This document shows positions 56,552 through 64,000 of a DNA stretch of 64,000 bases, in pieces. The stretch comes from Eutypa lata (lineage: Eukaryota; Ascomycota; Sordariomycetes; Xylariales; Diatrypaceae), in contig JAKULF010000015.1 of NCBI GenBank assembly GCA_022661535.1, positions 558,001 through 622,000 of the forward strand, given 5' to 3'. A model generated the notes under the pieces. The model ran no database searches. It was not told the origin of the DNA and saw only the letters and a list, made by a program, of their open reading frames with translations. The position numbers were made by a program, and so were the translations under genes. How positions within the stretch are numbered: position 1 is the first letter of the stretch; every line of letters starts with the position of its first letter.

Positions 56552-57388
56552 TTAAATCCCCCCTGCCCCCCGATAATTGTTCCCGAAATGAGCCACGGCG
56601 TTGCCAGAAGACTTCCCGCCATTGAAGACGTGGCCATGACCAGAAACACCATAAGCAATATCATCTCCAGCATGTAGTTTCGAAGAGTCTGTAGCTTCAA
56701 CCTGGTTATAAAATGATCCCCGTGCGGACAAGCTTTCTTTCACCGCATTTTCCAAGATGGGGTCTTCCTGTGAGACTTCTTGTAACAATCTCAGGTCATC
56801 AGTATTTTGAATGCCATCTGCCTCAGAAATTGCGAGGGACTGCTGTGTTGGTAGTGCTGTGGGGAACAAGTCGATTAAGGAATTGACGAATTCGGTGATA
56901 TCTTCGACCATGCGGTCAAAATGCTTTTTCCGGTAGATAGCCCAAGCAGCCCGCGATAAAAGGCTCGTATCGGAGTGTCGTGTGGCTGCAGTCTTACGCA
57001 TGGAGATGTGGAGACGCTGGATGTTTTGTTCGAGGGCAGTACTTTCGTCGAGGATCTCCTTGCTTCGAGGGTCATCTACGTTTGGGTATTTCTTAGACGC
57101 CTTCTCCACATCCTGGAAAGTTTCATAAATCGAACTGAGAAGCTTCTGTGCAGTGCGAATATCTGACTCGGTCGGATGGAAGTCTGTGTTTACGGCAGGT
57201 GGTTCTCCTAAACCTACAGACCAGCCCCAGCGTGCAAGACGAAGTTTACTAACGTCGAGGCGAAGCAGGCATTTCCCATAGTCGTTCCCAAATTCGGAAC
57301 CAAGCCGAATAAGATCGAAACACTGAATACATGAGGTAAAGACGCCGGCAAGGCTAGCAACAGTGATAACATAAGTTACGGGCTCCAT
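56552..57388 (-). CDS. HeLo-domain protein with putative HET-s-like amyloid (prion-forming) tail
   Basis: 278-residue protein. I chose the Met at 57388 (MEPVTYVITVASLAGVFTSC), because HeLo proteins begin almost exactly so; the longer frame from 57529 adds an unrelated leader. The domain marks are CIQCFDLIRLGSEFGNDYGKCLLRLDVSKLRLARWG and helices to about residue 200. HeLo domains form membrane-permeabilising bundles in HET-S and act in programmed cell death and non-self recognition. After a linker, the tail holds two pseudo-repeats beginning at Asn228 and Asn256. Both follow N-x10-H-x-G-[ND]-[ND] (VEATDSSKLHAGDD and GKSSGNAVAHFGNN) and both are rich in small, polar and Gly residues, like the HRAM-type amyloid motifs. 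Prion behaviour is an inference. No NLR partner is in the window. Confidence 0.85.
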   Translation of the reverse strand: MEPVTYVITVASLAGVFTSCIQCFDLIRLGSEFGNDYGKCLLRLDVSKLRLARWGWSVGLGEPPAVNTDFHPTESDIRTAQKLLSSIYETFQDVEKASKKYPNVDDPRSKEILDESTALEQNIQRLHISMRKTAATRHSDTSLLSRAAWAIYRKKHFDRMVEDITEFVNSLIDLFPTALPTQQSLAISEADGIQNTDDLRLLQEVSQEDPILENAVKESLSARGSFYNQVEATDSSKLHAGDDIAYGVSGHGHVFNGGKSSGNAVAHFGNNYRGAGGI

Positions 57389-58872
57389 GAAGAAAAAGAC
57401 GTAATAATTTGTTAGAGAACAGTTCTCGAACTCTAGAAGGAAATGGCAAGATTTAGAGATAAGGAAATTTGGTTTAACGTGTAGCGGCTCTGCTACCTGC
57501 TGCCTTAAAGAGGGCTTATTTAAAAGCAAAGGGTTTCACACCGACCTCACCGGGGTGTTATTAATATTAACCAAGGCGCTGTAAGGATCGGCCACATGCC
57601 CGAGCTGTTAGCACCAATTAAAAAGTGTGTACAAGAGATTGGTGTTCTAGACTCATTGAAGGGGGGGTAATCTTCCTAGTTCTTCCGACAGCTGATGCCA
57701 TGCACTCCTTATGCGAGATTTCTCGTATTTTAACTTGTTGATTATATTTTATTTTAGCCATAATATTACATACTTAAGTACGTTACAATATAAAACTTAC
57801 ATTTGTTTTCCTTTTAAAACATTTAAATAATATCGTTTTTATAAATACAACAATAATAATAATAATATTTTATTAAAATTAACATATTTGAAATCATAAG
57901 CCTATCTACCCTTAAACTCGTGTACATCAACTTAACCTTGACCTCTTGGCACTCTTCGGTGGCGCAAGGTAAAGAGGGCGTCTCAGGTTAGAGAGCCAAT
58001 CCAGGTCGACCGGACATCGCAGTACTAGTAAGGAAGGTGACACGTATCTTCCTTCTGCATTACATCAAGAATCGAGGCAGCCAATAGCACGTGCATACGC
58101 AAGCATCAAAATGCAGCGCAACAGTAACTTGTCGTCACTAGATGGCTCCTCAGAACACCACATCCCCTACCTATTTTGGAACTAACCTGTTAAGGCTACG
58201 GTTTTAGTGGCGGGCGTAGCTGTGAAGATATTGTAGGTATTCCTCGGCTAAGGAGTAATGTAGCCTTGAAGTATTGGGAAAACCGGAGAAGGCCACCAAT
58301 CAATTCGAAACAGTGAGATGCAAGTAGGCATACGAAACGAAACTAGCGAAGACATATTGACACCAGGAGGGTCAGCTCACAACCCGAAAGTACATGTAAT
58401 CAAAGTTCATTGGTGGTCCTAGTCCATTCACCATAAGACTTCTCAGTCAGTGTAAACACCATTGAAGCACACTAGGTTACTTTCTATATTGATAATGTGC
58501 TCTAAATAAAACAGTCGTGAAAATCCGAGTGCCTTCCACGTCAGCTCTGGTGTACGGAGCAACACCTGTTCTCTGAAACTTGTTATCGCCCATCACCAGA
58601 TTCAAGCCACGGAGTTCAAATCATGATGCCGTAAGAATCGAGCCTTGTTGCTTAGCTGACTTAGGTGAGATGGCCATCCGGCAGCTTTGTAATGAGGTGC
58701 TGAAATGTAAGTATGTTAGCGAGCTTGACAAATTGCTATGAAGAAGCTGTATAGATTAATCATCTTAGCACAGCCTCCGATTTAAATAACACGAGTTAAC
58801 TGGGTGTGGCAAGATGGAACAACCGGTCTACTCCTTAATTACGCACGGGCTACGAAGGCATAAGGGGCCAAG
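57389..58872. other. AT-rich intergenic region
   Basis: 1.5 kb. The stretch at 57730-57890 is strongly AT-rich with an AAT trinucleotide run, as in RIP-affected repeats. No supportable gene. Confidence 0.5.
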
Positions 58873-59040
58873 GTGCCGTTCGGGTACTGCGTGAATATAA
58901 ATCTAGTCGACACGTTGCCCCGGAACGGCGCGACCGAGCTATTATTGGGCAGCCACACGGACACGGACCGGAACGTGCTGGAGCCGACGCTCAAGCGCAA
59001 GGAGATCCAGGCGGAGCTGCGTGAGCAGCGGCGGAGGGTT
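58873..59040 (+). pseudogene. phytanoyl-CoA dioxygenase-family fragment
   Basis: A GC-rich island within AT-rich DNA. The frame reads FGYCVNINLVDTLPRNGATELLLGSHTDTD, then VLEPTLKRKEIQAELREQRRR. This is the segment of fungal PhyH-type Fe(II)/2OG dioxygenases around the second half of the metal site (NGATExxxGSHxDT). No upstream H-x-D segment and no downstream continuation (expected arginine and tryptophan region) is found in any frame, so only about 55 residues of a family of about 300 remain. A deletion relic is the likely explanation. Such enzymes are common tailoring oxygenases in fungal terpenoid and meroterpenoid clusters. Confidence 0.7.
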
Positions 59041-59405
59041 ATAACTCTCTGCAGAATGCCCGTGACCGTGACTTCTCTTTAAAACAATGGTTTGTTAGTT
59101 GTTCCTACGATAGTTGTTATAAGTTAATGGTATGATCATCATGCTCCAGAACTTGAGTTACGCCATTTCTGCCTCATTAGCACCAACACCTGGCCATTCC
59201 AGCCACGCTTTAATAAGTAATCTACCCATTTTTGCACGTCCCTATAATCCGAATAATCATTAGCTTGTATCCTTGGGTATAGAATAATTCTCAATTGTTA
59301 TTGAATAATCAAGCATTATTCGAATTCGCGATAGTTAACTGGAAGTCATGGTAGTATTGATCTGAGATATCTATCCCCTGGCAAGAAATGGTCTATTTAC
59401 CCTCT
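59041..59405. other. intergenic region
   Basis: 365 bp, AT-rich, no gene. TTAACTGGAAGTCATGG near 59335 also occurs near 29499, possibly by chance. Confidence 0.4.
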
Positions 59406-60081
59406 TTAAGCTTCCTCTTCCACCGCTTCGCTGACATGCTTTCTGACATGACGCATCACCTCGTCCTTGCGGGTAAACCGCTGTCCACAGCCCTTGTAGT
59501 GGCAGATGAGCCCGGCATCCCCACCTCCTGCGGCGGCAGCAGCGGCGCTCTGGTGGTCTCGCAGATGCTTCTTGAGCGCGTTCTCGCTCGCAAGGATTTT
59601 GCCACACCAGTGGCACTTCGTTCCAGGGTGCACAGTGGCCTTATGGGTGGCCAGGTACGTGGACTTGAACATCAGTCCACAGACATTGCAGGCAACCAGC
59701 TGCTGCTGAGTCTGGTGCGGGGCTCCAGCCTGCGAAGCTGCCGCCGTTGAGGCATGTACCGGAGGAGATGGGGCAGCTGGAGCTTGGGGAGCCGTGACGA
59801 GAGGCTGGGTACGGGGTCGGGTCGGGAGGGGCGTGCGGCCGTTTCTACGAGCGCACTCTTCCTAAGAGAGCTCGGTTCCTGGCACTATTGTCATACGATG
59901 ATTAGCCTGGTGTTACTGAACCAAAAAATATGATCTATACTGCCAGCAGTTTCTAGAAAGGGGTACTAGAAGGGGCGATACTCCAAAATATAGCGCCTTG
60001 AGGAGGTTCAGGGGTAAAATGTAATATTGCAGAGCAATAGCGATGCATAAAGTCAGGACAACAGATCTTACCTTCAGCCAT
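59406..60081 (-). CDS. C2H2 zinc-finger protein, paralogue 1 (153 aa)
   Basis: Small protein with three C2H2 fingers: CNVCGLMFKSTYLATHKATVH, CHWCGKILASENALKKHLRDH and CHYKGCGQRFTRKDEVMRHVRKH. A Pro/Ala/Gln-rich N-terminal region (RNGRTPLPTRPRTQP and following) precedes them, and the tail is EAVEEEA. Exon 2 is 59857-59406. Exon 1 appears to be only ATGGCTGAAG (60081-60072) before a GTAAGA donor. To join in frame the acceptor must be the second AG of TTAGGAAG; using the first would hit a stop at once. The gene at 61777 has the same layout and the same TTAGGAAG sequence. Probably a DNA-binding or regulatory protein; target unknown. Confidence 0.75.
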
Positions 60082-61776
60082 GTCTGTCACGTGGCTCTTT
60101 GTTGTAGAGTATCTCGTTAACAGGCGTTATCAATGTTATTCAAATGTTTGGAGTAAAGAAAGGAGAATAAACTAGCAGTAAAGTCGGTGTTGTAGGCAAT
60201 AGTAGCTTCAATTGTAACGTGGTGTTATACTGGCGTTATGTTTCTGTATAAAACTGGAAGGAGAAGTACTGTGGTTGCATCTAAGGAACAGTTAAAGCGG
60301 GTTGAAAAAAAAGAAAACCCATGATCAGAATGGTTACAAGCTTACACTTTTTACCTGTAGCACGTGCTCGCACTTGGCACGCAGTGTACTAGGCAGCTAC
60401 ATTTTACAACAAAGCCCATCTTCCGACCAAGTAGGTAAGTAGCCTGCCTTCCAAACCGGAGCATAATTTGCGGCGTCGCTGCCACGTTGACCTATAACGG
60501 CCCTTCCTTCATCTCAAGACCCTACGCAGCACTTAGTCTGCTTTTTTAGTTAGGCGATACGAAGGCTACTTACTACAACTACTAATGATCTGCACGAATA
60601 TCTATACTACTTTCAACATGTCAGTTGACTTGTCATGGCTAAGGATAATAAGAGCTAAAGAAAAGAAAAGAAAGAAAAGAAAATAAGGACAGCACGGACA
60701 GTATACCGCAAGCATTGCCTTATTTAAACGTAGCAGAATGTACCAACACAAAGGCAATGGTATGGTGGGGTCAGCCTTCGAAAGCAGAGCCAAGATCGCA
60801 ATATTCCCAGGCTTCCAAGGAATCATATTATCCTTGAAAGTTTAGCTATTATGTATTAAATTACAAAGTATGGTTTACACAATATCCATGACTAGTTTCA
60901 TAAGCACTTTGTTTCCTTCGGACAAGATCCATCACCAGCGTTACAGGAACTAAACCGCCGATTAAACAGAAGAAAGTATACAATCTTATAACGTAGTGCC
61001 GTTACTAATTAGGTCCCAAGCTGGTACCAGTAACCTCTGTTACTCCAGAAAGTTCTCGTCTGCGTACCATCTCCGTATTTGAGACTAAGCTCAGCTAGGC
61101 GCTTGATGCTAGGCTCTAGTGCTCAGGGGTGCTTCAGATCAAGCTCTGGCAGGCAACGCCTAAATCCGAGACGCCCATGTCCCTCGCGGAAGAACCGGAG
61201 CAGCACGAGCGCTCCCATTGACGAAAGGCTCAAGGCCTTCGTGAGGGCGCTGCGCCTCCTCACGCCATGAAGATGATACAGGCACCTTGGTCTGGCGGCC
61301 TGCCACGATGCCTAGGCCAGTATGGGTTATTATCGGGTGTATAGAAGCGGCACTGGGGATTGGATGGTAGCCTGGAAGGTCACCGATGCAGGCACAGGAG
61401 CGCTAGGTGCAGCTTCGGGTGCTGAAGTTCCAGACTGTGTTCCAGACTTGAGTCTGCTCCGTGGCGAGAGGGAGAGAACTGTGACATTGTTTGTCCCCCT
61501 TTCGAGGGACAAAGCTTGCTCGAGTATACATCGCCGTAAGATGGCGTGGGTGGACCAACAAACGGTAGATGGATGGATATGGTTTTGTTGACCCAGTTAG
61601 CAGGCAACGATTTCTTTCGGGCGCCACCCACCACCCATGGCATAGGTGGATAGTAAATTGGAAGGATTTCCGACAAATCTATTCTGTAGGCTGTAAGGAA
61701 ATGTACGTTTAGAAGCCTTGAAGGGGTTAGGTACATTTGAAGTTTTGTTATCTCTTGATATAGAAACCAGGGGCTC
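60082..61776. other. intergenic region between zinc-finger paralogues
   Basis: 1.7 kb without a supportable gene. A GC-rich island at about 61080-61310 contrasts with AT-rich surroundings and reads ERLKAFVRALRLLTP in one frame. It may be a relic of a coding gene that I cannot name. Confidence 0.45.
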
Positions 61777-62707
61777 TTAACCCCTCGCTGCCTCTTCACG
61801 CATTGCCAAGGTGGTATGCTTCCGAACATGCCTCATCACCTCGTCCCTTCTCGACTGACGAATGCCACAATTGGGATAGTGGCAGGTAAGTTCGGCGTCG
61901 TTGCCCCCTACGGCGGCGGCAGCATCACCCTGGTGCTTCCTTAGATGCTCATTCAACTCCATTTCACTGTTGAATGTCGTTCCACAGTTCCTCCAATAGC
62001 ACTTCGTGCCAATATGGCTGGAGTTTTGGTGTACTTTGAGGGAGTGTTGGTTCGACAGGCGCTTCCCACAGACGCTGCAGGAGAATTTCTTTTCAGGCGG
62101 CTGAACAGGCTGAGCTTGAGGCTGCGAGGGTGCCGTAGTCTGCTCTGCGTTGCTCGTAGTCCTTGCCACTTCCCCATTGTTCGTACTGCTAGGAATACTA
62201 GGAACTTGGCGGGTAACGCTCTGTGCATGGTGATGGTTCTATCTTCAAATTAGTTTCCGTATGGAATAGAAGTATTCACGGGGAAGACAACGAACCTGTC
62301 TATATATACTTGGAAGAGTAGGATTATTCTGCGGTTGGGCGGATATCTGGCCCCCAACGATCTGGTGATGAGGGAAAAGATGGGAGACCAGAGTTGTTGA
62401 GCGCGGTCGCGATGGCAATGGCGTACGACCCTTCTTCCGAACGCTTTCTTCCTAAGAATGTTCGGTTTGTGTCGTCGCTAAGTGTATACAAATCAGTGTC
62501 GTACTCATGTTATATTGGAAAGTAATGCAAATGTTGGGTGTTAATTGTGAGGACAGAGGAATAGTATTTTGAGACATTTGACGCGTCGGGGAGATCAAGT
62601 ATGACATCCAAGGCCATGAGGGCATGAATCGGACAAGGGACAAAGTAGCAAATATTCTTACCATTGGCCATCTCCTGCGCGTTATTCATCGCCTCAGTAT
62701 TCATCAT
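61777..62707 (-). CDS. C2H2 zinc-finger protein, paralogue 2 (219 aa), three exons
   Basis: Exons on the minus strand: 62707-62662 (MMNTEAMNNAQEMAN), about 62447-62296 and 62238-61777. The second intron (GTTCGT...GATAG, 57 bp) is phase 0. As in the paralogue, exon 2 must begin after TTAGGAAG for the frame to hold. Three fingers: CSVCGKRLSNQHSLKVHQNSSH, CYWRNCGTTFNSEMELNEHLRKH and CHYPNCGIRQSRRDEVMRHVRKH. The leader RKKGRTPLPSRPR matches RRNGRTPLPTRPR of paralogue 1. The spacer between the last two fingers (GGNDAELTCHY versus GGGDAGLICHY) and the C-terminal RHVRKH...EEA are also shared. The genes are tandem on one strand, 1.7 kb apart, so this is a local duplication. Role unknown; a transcription factor is the default inference. 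Confidence 0.78.
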
Positions 62708-64000
62708 TCAGTTAGAGTATTTCGCAAATAGGCGTTTCGCTCGCTTCTTGGGGAGAAAGTATTGAAGTGCAAAAGAGGACAGGTGAGGTGAAAGTTGTAT
62801 TGGTGGTGGCAGTTCAAATGGTGGCGCGTTGTTGTGTTGCTGTTGAGTTTATAAACACATGTGAAAGACGCGTCTGGGGGGAAAAAGTCACACCTAGTCA
62901 AAGGCCCTTGAAGCCAATATGATAAATAGTTAAATTGGCCTTAGAAATCACGTGCTTGTACCAACAATACGGACTGAGGTGTTTACCTACATAGGTACAT
63001 GCAGTGTTTCGAATGATGTATGTATCAACTTATGCCTTAGCGGCCTGGGGTATTGCGATTTGAATCTGCTCCTAAGTATCCAATTCTCTGATATATGCTT
63101 TGTATAATAATAATACAGGAGATATTCCCAATGACTTGGTATATGAGCAGAAGAGGAAAATCATTAGCCCTTTCAAAGATAATACTGGTTTAGGGGAAGC
63201 AGTAATAGTATTTATAAGTGTTAGGGAATTTTTGTATAATTCTATATAATTGTTGGATTTAGGATTATCCATATATGGGCAGTACTGCAGAGTTTGGAAT
63301 CACTATTGTTACGTGAAAGCTTAACAGTTTGTCTTTGTGGGTGCATTATTGCTGATGCATTGCAAGCTATGTATTCTCAGTATGTTGTTAAGGGGGGCAT
63401 ATAATGTATGACGAACTCAATTATATTCAGCCAAAAATCGTACTCGGGGCTATTTATCGTTAACAGTTGGTACTAGAATCTACAGGATCTATAGCAGCTT
63501 AGAGTTAATGTTAGGCACGTATACACATTTCGATTTCTTAGTTCAAGATATTTAACTCTAGAGATTCTAAAAGTAAATAGGCCCCCAAGACCTAGTTATC
63601 TTTTAGATCAGAGATAATCAATAAACGTAAAAGACAAATAAAGACGTAGGACTCAAGCCTTGCAACCAGGAACATTGTTAATGCCAGGCAAACAAGCAGA
63701 GGATGTGATTAGGTAGTGATAAGTCTATTAGGTATTATAGCTAGGTCAGAGATTATCGTATAGCAGTTTTAAGATAAAGCTGAGCCAGAGGAACTAAAGG
63801 CATTTGTTCCTTTGACGAACCTAGTAAGTCTGATAACAATCTTTATACCTGCCATCAATGAAACTCTGTTGTCACTTTCTAAGGCCATGGCTCACTTGCC
63901 AGAACCATGGAGTACCTAATTCCCCGACAACTGGCTTGTTGATAATGTCATGTACATGGTTAAGCAGAATAAGGGTCGACTCAGAGACCACTAAAGTTTC
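62708..64000. other. intergenic region to window end
   Basis: 1.3 kb, AT-rich. From about 63773 one plus-strand frame looks weakly coding (EELKAFVPLTNLV, then MAHLPEPW) with stops at 63917 and near the window end. This is possibly a relic or an exon edge of a gene that continues outside. Confidence 0.4.

Noticed and set aside
1..64000. CRISPR arrays, bacterial operons, Shine-Dalgarno sites, rRNA genes
   Set aside because: Spliced eukaryotic genes throughout; no regularly spaced repeat-spacer array and no recognisable rRNA sequence seen.

Overview
The window reads as the accessory part of a filamentous ascomycete genome (Pezizomycotina; a Sordariomycete is plausible but not proven). The signs are short GT-AG introns of about 47-196 bp, fungus-specific families (GT15 mannosyltransferase, HET domain, HeLo domain, AA12-type sorbosone dehydrogenase, the fungal 2OG-oxygenase C-terminal family), and C-to-T type decay that resembles repeat-induced point mutation (RIP).

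Layout. 1-12.7 kb: no gene that I can support; AT-balanced intergenic DNA rich in TAGG/CATA tetranucleotide runs and other microsatellites, with one pair of 97-bp direct repeats (8.67 and 9.17 kb). 12.7-20.5 kb: three well-formed housekeeping-type genes, namely a nitronate monooxygenase (+), a secreted sorbosone/pyranose dehydrogenase (-) and a KTR/MNT-type alpha-mannosyltransferase (+). 22.9-27.5 kb: three small orphan multi-pass membrane proteins on the + strand; the second and third sit in a diverged tandem duplication that includes their flanks. 28.0-33.3 kb: a minus-strand protein of the fungal 2OG-oxygenase C-terminal family without a catalytic domain, and a HET-domain protein. 34.4-40.6 kb: a segment bounded by about 300-bp diverged inverted repeats, holding one lysine-rich orphan gene and three copies of a repeat with a tRNA-like core. 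40.8-48.3 kb: minus-strand FAD oxidoreductase, RING protein, enoyl-CoA hydratase-like protein and a cytochrome P450 broken by one stop codon. 48.9-49.8 kb: an N-terminal P450 relic converging on a short-chain dehydrogenase relic with five in-frame stops. 50.9-51.5 kb: a textbook 577-bp non-autonomous hAT-like element with 23-bp perfect terminal inverted repeats and an 8-bp target duplication. 52.7-62.7 kb: a quinone oxidoreductase-like MDR enzyme, a serine beta-lactamase-like hydrolase, a HeLo-domain protein with a putative two-repeat amyloid tail, a phytanoyl-CoA dioxygenase fragment, and two tandem paralogous C2H2 zinc-finger genes.

How the parts fit. The right half looks like a decaying secondary-metabolism neighbourhood (P450 x2, SDR, PhyH fragments, all broken, among intact MDR, FAD oxidoreductase and beta-lactamase-like genes) mixed with non-self-recognition genes (HET, HeLo) and mobile-element debris. 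The most interesting single item is the HeLo protein: its C-terminus carries two pseudo-repeats with the same N-x10-H-x-G-[ND]-[ND] spacing, as expected of a HET-s-like prion-forming region. Exon structures were derived by hand from reading frames and splice sites; no similarity search was possible.
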